A DNA stretch of 64,000 nucleotides from Brevibacillus sp. DP1.3A (GTDB lineage: Bacteria > Bacillota > Bacilli > Brevibacillales > Brevibacillaceae), in contig NZ_CP085876.1 in the NCBI RefSeq assembly GCF_013284245.2, forward strand, positions 755,001-819,000. Reading direction: 5' to 3'. The notes beneath the pieces are model-generated. The model saw only the letters and a program-made list of their open reading frames with translations, searched no databases and was not told where the DNA came from. The translations under genes were made by a program, and so were the position numbers. Position 1 is the stretch's first letter, and each line of letters opens with the position of its first letter. Shown here piece by piece: positions 16,802 to 29,667 of the stretch.

Positions 16802-18175
16802 ATGAACATGGGATTGGGGTTATTTCAAGAACAAACACTGAAATTAGTGATGACGCCGGAATTACGCCAAGCGATTACCATATTGCAGTATTCAGCCATT
16901 GATCTCATCTCCTATTTGCAGGATCAGGCAAATGAAAATCCTGTTTTTGACCTTGAAGTGGCTGGAGAAGTCGCTTCTGCAAAAGCAGAGAAACCAGCTC
17001 CTGAGATTGACTGGAAAGAAATTGTGGGCAATCGCGCGACAGGTGAGTACCCTTCGTCGAAAAATGAAAGCACTTACAATCCGCTGGATTACGTCCAGCA
17101 AGGTGCGGAGACGCTGTACGAACATCTGGAGCGTCAACTTGGCTATGTAAAAGGATTCTCGTCGCTGCAAAAACAGATCGCTCTCTTTTTGATCGGGAAT
17201 CTAGATGAGAAAGGATATTTGGAAATTACACTGGAGGAAGCGAGTGCGCGCCTGGGTGCTGAAATGCTGGAGATTGAGGACGTGTTGTCCGTTTTGCAGC
17301 ATTTTGATCCAGTAGGCGTAGCTTCGCGTAGCTTGGAAGAATGTCTTTTGCTACAGCTCGGGCATTTGGCCCTCGATGACGAAAAGATCGTTCAGGTCGT
17401 TCGCAACCACCTGCAAGATTTGGCGGACAATCGATACCAGCGGATTGCAGACAAAATCGGATGTACACCGCAAGAGGTACAGGCGATGGCAGACCTGATC
17501 CGTACGCTGAATCCGCGTCCAGGGGCGGCCTTTTCCACAGTAGAGACAAGATATGTCATTCCAGATGTGACCGTAGAGAAAGTCGGGAATGATTATGTGG
17601 TATTGGTCAATGATGTTGCTGCACCGCGGCTGAAAATCAACAGCTTTTATGAAAAAATGCTGAGCCAGCAAAAAAGTCAAGATGAAGCCAAGCAGTTCAT
17701 TCACGATAAGCTGAATGCCGCCATGTGGCTGGCAAAAAGTCTAGAGCAGCGCCGCCTGACGCTCATGCGTGTAACACAGGCCATCCTCGATATGCAACGG
17801 GAGTTTTTTGATCGGGGGATTCATTATTTAAAGCCCATGACACAAAAGGAAATAGCAGAGCGGGTGAGCCTGCATGAATCGACGATCAGCCGGGCAACTA
17901 GCAACAAATACGTCCAGACACCGCGCGGAATCTTTGAACTGAAGTATTTCTTTACGTCAGCACTCTCTACTTCCAACGGGGAAGCGACTTCTTCTGAGAG
18001 TGTGAAGCGCAGAATCAAAGCACTGATCGAGCAAGAAGATCGGAAGTCTCCGTTATCTGATCAAAAGCTGGGTGAGATGCTGCTTACAGAGGGGATTGAA
18101 ATCTCCCGCCGCACGGTTGCCAAGTACCGGGAAGAAATGCTGATCCCATCGTCGGCTAAACGAAAGAGGTTTTAA
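16802..18175 (+). CDS. rpoN: RNA polymerase sigma-54 factor (SigL/RpoN)
   Basis: Sigma-54 factor that directs RNA polymerase to -24/-12 promoters and needs an AAA+ activator. The N-terminal activator-interacting region is glutamine/leucine-rich (LGLFQEQTLKLVMTPELRQAI, then ILQYSAIDL). The core-binding domain lies in the middle (about 120-300, with LNPRPGAAF near 240). A helix-turn-helix lies near 350-375 (TQKEIAERVSLHESTISRA), and the RpoN box ISRRTVAKYREE sits 20 residues before the end. At 457 residues it is full length. Placement just upstream of the cggR operon matches Bacillales gene order. AAGGAGG precedes the ATG. Confidence 0.96.
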   Translation: MNMGLGLFQEQTLKLVMTPELRQAITILQYSAIDLISYLQDQANENPVFDLEVAGEVASAKAEKPAPEIDWKEIVGNRATGEYPSSKNESTYNPLDYVQQGAETLYEHLERQLGYVKGFSSLQKQIALFLIGNLDEKGYLEITLEEASARLGAEMLEIEDVLSVLQHFDPVGVASRSLEECLLLQLGHLALDDEKIVQVVRNHLQDLADNRYQRIADKIGCTPQEVQAMADLIRTLNPRPGAAFSTVETRYVIPDVTVEKVGNDYVVLVNDVAAPRLKINSFYEKMLSQQKSQDEAKQFIHDKLNAAMWLAKSLEQRRLTLMRVTQAILDMQREFFDRGIHYLKPMTQKEIAERVSLHESTISRATSNKYVQTPRGIFELKYFFTSALSTSNGEATSSESVKRRIKALIEQEDRKSPLSDQKLGEMLLTEGIEISRRTVAKYREEMLIPSSAKRKRF

Positions 18176-18453
18176 TGGGAATGAATGAAAAAACGTTTGA
18201 AATGGTCTTGTACGGACGAAATAAATGTCATTTGTGCGACGAGGTGGAGCTCTACATCCGCAGTCTGGCGGAGGAGTTCCCCCTTCGTATGCGTATGGTT
18301 GATATTGAAAGTGATCCGGTCTTGCATGAAGAAATGATGTTTGTCATTCCAGTGGTCGAGATTGATGGAGAGATCGTGTTTCGTTCCATTACACATGTGG
18401 TGACGCTCGAGGAGCTGCGAAACGAATTACATAGACGTGCCGCTCGGTCATGA
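18175..18453 (+). CDS. Glutaredoxin-like (DUF836-type) protein
   Basis: A 92-residue thioredoxin-fold protein with an N-terminal CHLC redox motif (GRNKCHLCDEVE) and a cis-proline region FVIPVVEIDGEIVF. Lengths and motifs fit the short glutaredoxin-like family. Its ATG shares the A of the rpoN TAA stop, so the two are translationally coupled. The disulfide partner is not known. Confidence 0.85.
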   Translation: MGMNEKTFEMVLYGRNKCHLCDEVELYIRSLAEEFPLRMRMVDIESDPVLHEEMMFVIPVVEIDGEIVFRSITHVVTLEELRNELHRRAARS

Positions 18454-18466
18454 GTGGCACTTTTTT
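18437..18466 (+). terminator. Terminator overlapping the end of the glutaredoxin-like gene
   Basis: GTGCCGCTC pairs with GAGTGGCAC (one G-U pair) and is followed by T6. The stem includes the last codons and stop of the gene. Confidence 0.85.
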
Positions 18467-18548
18467 ATATGGGTTCGTGGGAACTTGCAAGATATTGCTA
18501 AATATGATACATTCAACTTGTAGCAAGTGATCTTTTTTTTGCACCAAG

Positions 18549-18588
18549 CGGGACATAAAATGTATATACAGGGACATTAAACGTCCCG
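18549..18588 (+). promoter_or_regulatory. Candidate CggR operator
   Basis: CGGGACATAAAATGTA is followed 21 bases on by AGGGACATTAAACGTC. This repeats the GGGAC-N6-TGTC-like pattern of the B. subtilis CggR operator (CGGGAC-N6-TGTC in tandem). It lies 33 bases before the cggR start. A possible -35/-10 (TTGCAA about 18494, TACATT about 18517) lies upstream, so a bound repressor would block elongation or clearance. Confidence 0.6.
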
Positions 18589-18620
18589 ATTGACAATTTG
18601 TAACCAAGGAAGAAGGCAAA

Positions 18621-19646
18621 ATGCGACGTTTACTGGAACTGCAACAAAAATTGTTGCCTGACTTGATTCAGGTTTTGCGTCAGCGGTACATGTTGCTCCG
18701 ATCCATCTATCATTTGCAGCCGATTGGCAGAAGAGGTCTTGCTCAAGCCATGGATACCACTGAACGTATTTTGCGGGCAGAAGTGGAACTGCTAAAAGAG
18801 ACGGGGCTCCTTCATGTAACGGCTGCGGGAATGAGCCTGAGTGAAGAAGGACAACAAGTCTTGGACGACATGGAGCCTCTCGTCGGAGAGCTATTCGGCC
18901 TTACAGACTTGGCGGAGCGACTGCAAAAAAAGCTGGGCATATCAGAAGTCATTGTGGTGCAGGGCAATGCAGACCAATCGCCTTGGGTAAAGGAAGAGCT
19001 TGGACGGGTAGGGGCAAGGATCCTCAAACAGGTCGTGCAAGAAGGAGACATTGTAGCGGTAACAGGTGGTTCATCCATCGCCAGCGTAGCAAGTCATCTG
19101 ATGCCTTCTGCTTCGTTCAAAAACGTTCAGTTTGTCCCTGCTCGCGGTGGACTGGGAGAACGCGTAGAGCTGCAAGCGAATACGCTCGCTTCCGCCATGG
19201 CAGCGAAAACAGGTGCTTCTTATCGGCTTCTTCACGTACCGGATCGCCTTCATCCAGAAGCCTTGCAGACATTGGTTAAAGAGCCGCAAGTACAAGATGT
19301 GCTGTCGCTCTTGGGCGAAACTCGAATCGTTTTGCATGGGATCGGGGATGCCGTCACGATGGCGAGAAGGCGGAATTATTCGGAGGAAGAACTCGCAGAA
19401 TTAGTGGAAACGGGTGCTGTATCAGAAGCATTCGGCTACTACTTTAATGAAGCGGGAGAAACGGTCCACAGAATGCCGACAATTGGTTTACAGCTAGAGG
19501 AAGTGCACAAGGCAGAAACTGTGCTCTCCATTGCGGGGGGCGAAAGCAAGGCAAAAGCGATTCTTTCCTTTGCTAAGCAATCGTGTCAGAATGTACTCAT
19601 TACGGACGAAGGGGCAGCTTATACGCTGTTGTCCACACGATTGTAA
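18621..19646 (+). CDS. cggR: Central glycolytic genes regulator CggR
   Basis: SorC/DeoR-type repressor of the gap-pgk-tpi-gpmI-eno operon; it is relieved by fructose-1,6-bisphosphate. An N-terminal winged helix-turn-helix (about 15-75: LRSIYHLQPIGRRGLAQAM, ERILRAEVELLKETGLL) is followed by a sugar-phosphate-binding domain with VIVVQGNADQSPWVKEELG and VAVTGGSSIASVASHL. At 341 residues it has family length. It sits first in the operon behind a CggR-like operator, so it autoregulates. Unusually, an antiporter gene separates it from gap. Confidence 0.94.
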   Translation: MRRLLELQQKLLPDLIQVLRQRYMLLRSIYHLQPIGRRGLAQAMDTTERILRAEVELLKETGLLHVTAAGMSLSEEGQQVLDDMEPLVGELFGLTDLAERLQKKLGISEVIVVQGNADQSPWVKEELGRVGARILKQVVQEGDIVAVTGGSSIASVASHLMPSASFKNVQFVPARGGLGERVELQANTLASAMAAKTGASYRLLHVPDRLHPEALQTLVKEPQVQDVLSLLGETRIVLHGIGDAVTMARRRNYSEEELAELVETGAVSEAFGYYFNEAGETVHRMPTIGLQLEEVHKAETVLSIAGGESKAKAILSFAKQSCQNVLITDEGAAYTLLSTRL

Positions 19647-19664
19647 CGGAAGGAAGTCGGTCGC

Positions 19665-22053
<2,389 letters not shown>

Positions 22054-22079
22054 CACGTAAAATAGAACTGTTGTGGAAA

Positions 22080-22103
22080 AAAAGGGAGAGCAATCTCCCT
22101 TTT
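22080..22103 (+). terminator. Intercistronic hairpin between gap and pgk
   Basis: AAAAGGGAGA with TCTCCCTTTT around a GCAA loop. It could act as a partial terminator or a 3'-end stabiliser that sets gap above the downstream genes. Confidence 0.55.
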
Positions 22104-22152
22104 CCCATATCTTTTTTCCGAATAAAAAGCCAATGATTTGGGAGGATCGTTC

Positions 22153-23334
22153 ATGAACAAGAAATCTATCCGCGATGTTGAGCTGGCAGGCAAGCGCGTA
22201 TTCTGCCGTGTCGACTTTAACGTGCCGATGCAGGACGGGGTAATCACCGACGATACACGCATTCGTGCTGCTGTACCAACCATCCGTTTCATGATGGAGG
22301 CAGGAGCCAAAGTAATCCTGGCGAGCCATTTTGGGCGTCCTAAAGGCCAAGTAGTGGAAGAGATGCGTCTTACTCCTGTCGCAGCTCATCTGTCTTCGCT
22401 CTTGGGCAAGGACGTGCGTAAGCTGGAGGATTGCCATGGTGCTGACGTAGAAGCGGCAGTAGAACGGATGGAGTCTGGCGACGTCATCCTGTTGGAAAAC
22501 GTACGCTTCCATGCGGGAGAAGAAAAGAACGATCCAGAACTGGCAAAAAGCTTTGCGGCCTTGGCTGATCTGTTTGTGAATGATGCATTCGGGACAGCTC
22601 ACCGGGCACATGCTTCTACAGCGGGAATCGCTGAGTACATACCAGCAGTTGCGGGCTTGTTGATGGAAAAGGAGATTCGCTTTATGGGCGGAGCCCTGTC
22701 CAATCCAGAGCCTCCGTTTACAGCGATTGTCGGCGGTGCAAAAGTAAAAGATAAGATTGCTGTCATTGAAAATTTGTTGACCAAAGTCGATCACTTGATT
22801 ATTGGTGGCGGTATGGCGAATACATTCCTCAAAGCACAGGGTTACGGCATTGGGGCTTCTCTGTGTGAAGACGACAAGCTCGATCTCGCACGTACGTTGA
22901 TGGGTCAGGCAAAAGAGCGCGGCGTTCAATTGCTGATGCCAGTTGATGTTGTCGTAGCTGACCGTTTTGCGGCAGATGCAGAAAAGCAGGTCGTGGCAAT
23001 TGATGCGATCCCAGATGGCTGGATGGCACTCGATATCGGGCCAAAAACAGTAGAGCAGTACCACAGTGTCATCGTAGAATCCAAAACAGTGGTGTGGAAC
23101 GGTCCGATGGGCGTATTTGAAATGGATGCTTTTGCAGGCGGCACGATTGGCGTAGCCAAGGCGATGGCAGCATGCAGCGGAACGACCATCATCGGTGGCG
23201 GTGATTCCGTAGCAGCTGTGGAGAAAGCAGGCGTAGCCGAGCAGATGACACACATTTCTACAGGCGGGGGAGCGTCCCTGGAATTCATGGAAGGCAAGGA
23301 ACTGCCAGGCGTAGCTGTGTTGGCAGATAACTAA
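22153..23334 (+). CDS. pgk: Phosphoglycerate kinase
   Basis: Transfers the acyl phosphate of 1,3-bisphosphoglycerate to [17 protein letters not shown] near residue 15, [10 protein letters not shown] near 57 and the C-terminal [13 protein letters not shown] nucleotide motif are all present. I start at the ATG at 22153 ([10 protein letters not shown], 393 residues) because GGGAGG lies eight bases upstream; a TTG at 22138 overlaps that site. It is separated from gap by a hairpin and followed closely by tpiA. Confidence 0.97.
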   Translation: MNKKSIRDVELAGKRVFCRVDFNVPMQDGVITDDTRIRAAVPTIRFMMEAGAKVILASHFGRPKGQVVEEMRLTPVAAHLSSLLGKDVRKLEDCHGADVEAAVERMESGDVILLENVRFHAGEEKNDPELAKSFAALADLFVNDAFGTAHRAHASTAGIAEYIPAVAGLLMEKEIRFMGGALSNPEPPFTAIVGGAKVKDKIAVIENLLTKVDHLIIGGGMANTFLKAQGYGIGASLCEDDKLDLARTLMGQAKERGVQLLMPVDVVVADRFAADAEKQVVAIDAIPDGWMALDIGPKTVEQYHSVIVESKTVVWNGPMGVFEMDAFAGGTIGVAKAMAACSGTTIIGGGDSVAAVEKAGVAEQMTHISTGGGASLEFMEGKELPGVAVLADN

Positions 23335-23358
23335 TAAGAGCGAAGAGGGGGAGTTTGC

Positions 23359-24117
23359 ATGCGAACACCAATTATCGCGGGGAACTGGAAGATGTTCAAA
23401 ACGATGGCCGAGGCAAGAGCGTTTGCGCAGGAAGCCAAGGCAGGCAACAATACTTCCGGGGTACAAAAAGTCATTTGCGCACCTTTTACAGCGCTGGCTG
23501 CACTTAAGGAAGAGCTGGCGGGCACGGATATTGCCATCGGCGCGCAAAACATGCATTTTGAAGAGCAAGGTGCTTATACAGGCGAAATCAGCGCGTCCAT
23601 GCTGAAAGAAATCGGTGTGGAGTACGTGATCCTTGGTCACTCCGAGCGCCGTCAATATTTCAATGAAACAGATGAGACTGTGAACAAAAAGGTTGTAGCC
23701 GCATTAGCAGCAGGTCTCGTACCAATTGTGTGTGTAGGCGAGAGTCTGGAGCAACGGGAAGCAGGCGAGACAGCTGACGTAGTCCGTACGCAGACAGAAG
23801 GTGCCTTTGCTGGAGTGGACGCTGCACAAGTGGCGGATACCGTTATTGCATACGAGCCGATTTGGGCGATTGGCACAGGCAAGTCTTCCACGGCAGAGGA
23901 TGCGAATGAAACGATTGCGATTATTCGCCGTGTAATCGGTGAACGCTTCGGACAAGCGACAGCCGAGAAAGTGCGCATTCAATACGGCGGAAGTGTAAAG
24001 CCGGAAAACATCGCAAGTTACATGGCACAGCCGGATATCGACGGAGCATTGGTCGGTGGAGCGAGTCTCGTAGCGGACAGTTACTTGCAGCTTGTGGCAG
24101 GAGCTACGTCGCGATAG
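23359..24117 (+). CDS. tpiA: Triosephosphate isomerase
   Basis: Interconverts dihydroxyacetone phosphate and glyceraldehyde 3-phosphate. Substrate lysine in AGNWKMFKT, catalytic histidine in [11 protein letters not shown], catalytic glutamate in [14 protein letters not shown] and the phosphate loop [12 protein letters not shown] are intact. At 252 residues it is the usual length. AGAGGGGGAG precedes the ATG; 12 bases separate it from gpmI. Confidence 0.97.
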   Translation: MRTPIIAGNWKMFKTMAEARAFAQEAKAGNNTSGVQKVICAPFTALAALKEELAGTDIAIGAQNMHFEEQGAYTGEISASMLKEIGVEYVILGHSERRQYFNETDETVNKKVVAALAAGLVPIVCVGESLEQREAGETADVVRTQTEGAFAGVDAAQVADTVIAYEPIWAIGTGKSSTAEDANETIAIIRRVIGERFGQATAEKVRIQYGGSVKPENIASYMAQPDIDGALVGGASLVADSYLQLVAGATSR

Positions 24118-24129
24118 GAGGAGAAAGCA

Positions 24130-25671
24130 ATGGCACAAAGACCAAAACCGGTTGCCCTTTTGATTGTGGATGGTTTTGCTTTGCGTAACGAGACGCATGG
24201 AAACGCAGTAGCACAAGCCAACAAACCGAATTTTGACCGTTACTGGAATCAATACCCTCACGCGACCCTGGAGGCAAGTGGGCTGGCTGTTGGACTGCCA
24301 GAAGGACAGATGGGCAACTCCGAGGTAGGCCATCTCAATATCGGGGCAGGGCGTGTTGTTTATCAGGATCTGACGCGCATTACCAAGTCGATTCAAGAAG
24401 GCGCTTTTTTTGAAAACGAAACACTGATCGCTGCTTTCCAGCACGCGAAGCAAAACGGCAAGCAGCTCCATCTGTTCGGGCTTTTGTCCGATGGTGGTGT
24501 ACACAGTCACATTAACCACTTGTTTGCGATGCTCGAATTGGCGAAAAAGCAGGACTTTGCGGATGTGTTCATCCACGGTTTTCTCGATGGTCGCGATGTA
24601 TCGCCTGACAGTGCAGTGGGCTATATCGAACAGCTGCAAGCTAAAATCGCAGAGATCGGCGTTGGCCGTATTGCTACCGTACAAGGCCGCTACTATGCGA
24701 TGGATCGTGACAAACGCTGGGAGCGTGTAGAGAAGGCGTATCGTGCCATGGTGTACGCAGATGCTCCGGCTTATCGTGATCCGGTTCAAGCGGTAAAGGA
24801 ATCCTACGAAAAGTCCATCATGGATGAATTCGTCATGCCGACGGTGATTCTCGATGAGGCAGGAAAACCAGTGACGACCGTTCAAAGCGGCGATTCAGTT
24901 ATTTTTTATAATTTCCGCCCGGATCGTGCGATTCAAATGTCGCAAGCCTTTACGAATGAAGATTTCCGTGGCTTTGACCGCGGAGATGAGCGCCCACGCG
25001 ATCTGCATTTTGTGTGCCTCACGCATTTTTCCGAGACGGTTGACGGGTATGTCGCTTACAAGCCTTCCAATCTGGATAACACGTTGGGAGAGGTGCTTTC
25101 CCAGCAAGGCTTGAAGCAGCTGCGCATTGCCGAGACGGAGAAATATCCGCACGTGACGTTCTTCTTCAGTGGCGGCCGTGAAAAGGAGTTTCCAGGTGAG
25201 ACACGTATCTTGATTCCTTCGCCAAAAGTGGCGACGTACGATTTGCAGCCGGAGATGAGTGCACCAGAGCTGACAGACGCTGTTGTCGCTGAGATCGAGG
25301 CAGATAATTTTGATGCGATCATCCTGAACTTTGCAAACTGCGACATGGTTGGTCATTCCGGTATGATGGAGCCGACGATCAAAGCAGTCGAGACAGTCGA
25401 TGCATGCTTGGGCAGAGTAGTCGATGCAATCGTAGCAAAAGGTGGCGTAGCCGTCATCACGGCTGACCACGGAAATGCGGATCTGATGCTGGATGAAGCG
25501 GGACGTCCGATTACTTCACACAGTACGTATCCGGTGCCTGTAATCGTGACCAAAGACGGGGCTGCTCTGCGCGAAGACGGTATTTTGGCCGACTTGTCGC
25601 CAACGCTTTTGGAGCTTTTGGGGGTAGCGCAACCGGTCGAAATGACAGGCAAATCGTTACTTGCAAAATAG
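24130..25671 (+). CDS. gpmI: Phosphoglycerate mutase, 2,3-bisphosphoglycerate-independent
   Basis: Converts 3-phosphoglycerate to 2-phosphoglycerate with two Mn2+ ions, which makes it pH-sensitive during sporulation in Bacillus. The alkaline-phosphatase-type catalytic serine is in [16 protein letters not shown] near residue 62; metal ligands are in [10 protein letters not shown] at the start and [10 protein letters not shown] near the end. At 513 residues it is full length. GGAGGAG precedes the ATG; it follows tpiA in the operon. Confidence 0.97.
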   Translation: MAQRPKPVALLIVDGFALRNETHGNAVAQANKPNFDRYWNQYPHATLEASGLAVGLPEGQMGNSEVGHLNIGAGRVVYQDLTRITKSIQEGAFFENETLIAAFQHAKQNGKQLHLFGLLSDGGVHSHINHLFAMLELAKKQDFADVFIHGFLDGRDVSPDSAVGYIEQLQAKIAEIGVGRIATVQGRYYAMDRDKRWERVEKAYRAMVYADAPAYRDPVQAVKESYEKSIMDEFVMPTVILDEAGKPVTTVQSGDSVIFYNFRPDRAIQMSQAFTNEDFRGFDRGDERPRDLHFVCLTHFSETVDGYVAYKPSNLDNTLGEVLSQQGLKQLRIAETEKYPHVTFFFSGGREKEFPGETRILIPSPKVATYDLQPEMSAPELTDAVVAEIEADNFDAIILNFANCDMVGHSGMMEPTIKAVETVDACLGRVVDAIVAKGGVAVITADHGNADLMLDEAGRPITSHSTYPVPVIVTKDGAALREDGILADLSPTLLELLGVAQPVEMTGKSLLAK

Positions 25672-25728
25672 GCTTTACTGGGACACACTGTAAGGGTAGC
25701 TTGGCGTTTATCGAAAAATAGATTGTAA

Positions 25729-27045
<1,317 letters not shown>

Positions 27046-27074
27046 GCAGTATGATTGATAGATAAAAAGAGCAC

Positions 27075-27120
27075 GCGGCAGTCCAGGACGCAAAAAAGTC
27101 CGGGATTGCCGCTGTTTTTT
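27075..27120 (+). terminator. Terminator of the glycolytic operon
   Basis: GCGGCAGTCCAGGAC pairs almost fully with GTCCGGGATTGCCGC around an A-rich loop and is followed by T6. Confidence 0.9.
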
Positions 27121-27184
27121 ATAGGATGGAAGAAACATGCCACCGGAAGCCTCGATTCGTTGCCCGTTCAAGTTTTTGCATACG

Positions 27185-27223
27185 AAAAAAGACTGCCCAT
27201 ACTACTCGATGGACAGTCTTTTT
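27185..27223. terminator. Bidirectional terminator between the eno and siderophore-ATPase units
   Basis: AAAAAAGACTGCCCAT faces ATGGACAGTCTTTTT around an eight-base loop. It is usable on both strands and directly follows the stop of the minus-strand ATPase gene. Confidence 0.85.
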
Positions 27224-27235
27224 GTTGTTTGGCGC

Positions 27236-28063
27236 TTATGACATGGCGAATGCTTTTCGTTCGGTCTGCACAGTGCCCAGGCGACTTTTACTGTACGGGA
27301 TACACATAGGAGTTCCATACAGCGGGTCTTGCGTAATTTGGCAATCCATATCGAATACCGTACGGACAAGGTCGGTCGTCAGCACTTCGTTTGGAGCGCC
27401 TTCTGCCACTACGGTCTGATTGTGAACGGCAACGATATGGTGGGCATAGCGACAAGCGAGATTCAGATCGTGGAGAACCATGACAATGGTGCGCTGTTCC
27501 GTTTGATTCAGTTCAAACAACAGGTCCAAAATCTCAATCTGATGCGACATATCCAAATAAGTCGTAGGCTCATCCAGCAAAATCGTTTCGGTTCCTTGGG
27601 CGAGCGTCATCGCAATCCAGGCGCGCTGACGTTGTCCGCCAGAGAGACTGTCGACGGCACGGTTAGCCATATCCGTGAGTTGAGTAGCCGCCAATGCTTT
27701 GTTGACCATCTGCTCGTCTTCTTCTGACCATTGCTGTAGCCAGTTTTGATAAGGATAGCGTCCTTGTTTGACCAATTGCAGAATCGTCAATCCTTCTGGT
27801 GCAGATGGGCCTTGAGGAAGGATTGCAAGACGTTTGGCTACCTCTTTGGTAGAGCGTTTCGCGATCGATTCTCCTTCAAGCAGGATAGCGCCTTCCTTTG
27901 GTTTGAGTAAACGTGCCAGAGAGCGCAGCAATGTCGATTTGCCACTGCCATTACTGCCAATGAAAACTGTGATTTTTCCACGCGGGATGTTTAAATCTAA
28001 TGCTTCAATGATGTTGCGTTCTCCGTACGATAACGTAAGCCGTTGGGTTTCCAAAGCTTGCAT
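27236..28063 (-). CDS. Iron-siderophore ABC transporter ATPase (FecE/FhuC type)
   Basis: Cytosolic ATPase of a ferric-siderophore importer. Walker A is GSNGSGKSTLL (residues about 36-46), the Q loop is ILPQGPSAPEG, the signature is LSGGQRQRAWIAM, Walker B is ILLDEPTTYLD, and the switch histidine is in VLHDLNLACRYA; all are intact. TYLD in Walker B plus RAWIAM after the signature is typical of the FecE/FhuC/YusV group. It is in the same direction as the two permease genes but separated from them by a 566-base gap with two large palindromes. It may also serve the ATPase-less system at 11.7-15 kb. Confidence 0.94.
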   Translation of the reverse strand: MQALETQRLTLSYGERNIIEALDLNIPRGKITVFIGSNGSGKSTLLRSLARLLKPKEGAILLEGESIAKRSTKEVAKRLAILPQGPSAPEGLTILQLVKQGRYPYQNWLQQWSEEDEQMVNKALAATQLTDMANRAVDSLSGGQRQRAWIAMTLAQGTETILLDEPTTYLDMSHQIEILDLLFELNQTEQRTIVMVLHDLNLACRYAHHIVAVHNQTVVAEGAPNEVLTTDLVRTVFDMDCQITQDPLYGTPMCIPYSKSRLGTVQTERKAFAMS

Positions 28064-28133
28064 ATGGGTTGGACTCCTTTCAAACGCATAGGAAGTTAAA
28101 AAATATATTCAGGGCCGCATGTGGCTATGGTGG

Positions 28134-28329
28134 GAGAAGAATATTTCCAGTCTAGGCTCCAGGCTACGTCCCACTGGAAGCGTGCACTGTCCGCTCCGAA
28201 GGGATTCGCGGGGAAACGCAAAAGTGGTAGCCGCTTCGTAGCGTGAGCACGTTGCCTTTCTTTTGCCCACGAATCCCTTCTCCGCTCGGTAGGACTCCAC
28301 AAGTCGCTACGTCTGGAAATATTCTTCTC
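28134..28329. repeat. Large imperfect palindromic element 1
   Basis: A segment of 196 bases bounded by a perfect 17-base inverted repeat (28134-28150 with 28313-28329; core GAGAAGAATATTTCCAG). A second inverted pair lies inside: GAAGGGATTCG...CAAAAG with CTTTTGCCCACGAATCCCTTC. The whole can fold into one long hairpin on either strand. No coding gene is seen in it. Confidence 0.75.
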
Positions 28330-28398
28330 TGGCGTTACTGATCACATTCTTCAATCTTTTAAAGGCTTTTTAAAATCCGTATAGCACGACAGCTCGTA

Positions 28399-28600
28399 GA
28401 GGAAACAGGAGAAATAAGCGAAGATCTTTGGCACGCCGACCGAGACGGAATGCAAAAAGCGAAACACGTTCTTAAGCGTCCACCTCTGAAAAACTTCCTG
28501 AAAGAACCACTTTGGACGCGGTTTCGCTTTTTGCATGGAGTCGGGCAGTGAATCCCTCAGTGGGTGGGACAAGAAGCTGAGCGTTTTCTCCTGTTTCCTC
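28399..28600. repeat. Large imperfect palindromic element 2
   Basis: A 202-base segment bounded by a perfect 16-base inverted repeat (28399-28414 with 28585-28600; GAGGAAACAGGAGAAA). It has an internal perfect inner repeat GCAAAAAGCGAAAC with its complement, and a further AAGCGTCCA/TGGACGC pair. Size and layout match element 1, and both share an AGGGATTC...GCAAAA order in one arm, so they may be diverged members of one family. Confidence 0.75.
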
Positions 28601-28629
28601 CCCACCACCACAGCGAGACAAAGTTTTTC

Positions 28630-29667
28630 CTAACGATTTCGGTTTTTGTACAGCAAGTAGATGAAAAACGGAGCGCCGATGGCAGAGGTGAATACCCCTA
28701 CAGGCACTTCGATTGGTGAAAAAGCCATGCGTGCAATCAAATCCGCAAGCAATACGATAATGGCACCCAAGAAAGCCGAGAGTGTCATGGCACCGCCAAA
28801 GGACGGACCAATCAGTTGCTTGGCAATGTGTGGGGCCAGCAAAGCCACAAAGCTGATATCTCCTCCAACAGAGACGGCTGTTCCCGTCAAAGCCGCGCAA
28901 ATCATGAGTAGGAGGAAGCGATCCAATTGCAAGGAACTGCCGAGACTCGTCGCCAGATCATCGCCGAGCTGTTGAATGTTCACGCGTCTAGCAAGTAAGC
29001 CGGCTACGAGAATCAGTCCGACGACCCACGGCAAAATCATGAATACGTCGTTCCAGGCAACGCCGTAGATGCTTCCTGTCAGCCAGAGCAATGCCTTATT
29101 TTGCAGCAAAAACGGACTGAACATGATCAGCATGGTGACAATGGCACCCGCTGCGATTTTGATTCCAACACCGATCATGACGAGACGAAGCGGCGTGACG
29201 CCTTTTTTCCAAGAGAGAGCGTACAGCAGGAATGTCGTCAATGTTGCTCCCAAAAAAGCGATGGGCGGAAGCCACTTGATGCTCGCTGTTTCAAATAGGA
29301 TCAAGAAGCCGACTGCAAACACAGATGCTCCACCGGATACCCCAAGAATATCCGGGGAAGCCAACGGATTGCGGACGAGGCCCTGCATGATGGCACCAGC
29401 AACGGCGAGTGCGGCACCTACCAGAATGGCAATGACGATGCGCGGCAGGCGAAATTGCTCCACAATCAAAGCGTTCTCTTCTGAACCGATTCCCAACAGA
29501 ACTTTTACCACATCGAGCGGGGCGATTTTCATTTCACCCATTCCGAGACTGACAACCGCCACTGCGATGACGATCAGCAAGGCGAGTAGCGAAAACCAGA
29601 TCGTCTTTTTATGTAGCTGAAGCGATGAAAAGCGCTTGCCGATACGAAGAGACAGGTAGTCTTTCAT
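28630..29667 (-). CDS. FecCD-family iron-siderophore ABC permease
   Basis: A 345-residue membrane protein with nine or ten hydrophobic spans. FRLPRIVIAILVGAALAVAGAIMQGLVRNPLASPDILGVSGGA is the N-terminal family block, seen in parts, and SVGGDISFVALLAPHIAKQLIG is the ATPase-contact region. Its ATG overlaps the stop of the upstream permease by one base (TAATG), so the two are coupled. It is a paralogue of the permeases at 12947-14996. Confidence 0.93.
   Translation of the reverse strand: MKDYLSLRIGKRFSSLQLHKKTIWFSLLALLIVIAVAVVSLGMGEMKIAPLDVVKVLLGIGSEENALIVEQFRLPRIVIAILVGAALAVAGAIMQGLVRNPLASPDILGVSGGASVFAVGFLILFETASIKWLPPIAFLGATLTTFLLYALSWKKGVTPLRLVMIGVGIKIAAGAIVTMLIMFSPFLLQNKALLWLTGSIYGVAWNDVFMILPWVVGLILVAGLLARRVNIQQLGDDLATSLGSSLQLDRFLLLMICAALTGTAVSVGGDISFVALLAPHIAKQLIGPSFGGAMTLSAFLGAIIVLLADLIARMAFSPIEVPVGVFTSAIGAPFFIYLLYKNRNR

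Noticed and set aside
23704-24885. 393-codon minus-strand frame under tpiA and gpmI
   Set aside because: Same reason; the plus strand encodes two complete glycolytic enzymes.
28064-28629. Possible small genes between the siderophore ATPase and permease
   Set aside because: The open frames fall within the two large palindromes and have no ribosome sites.
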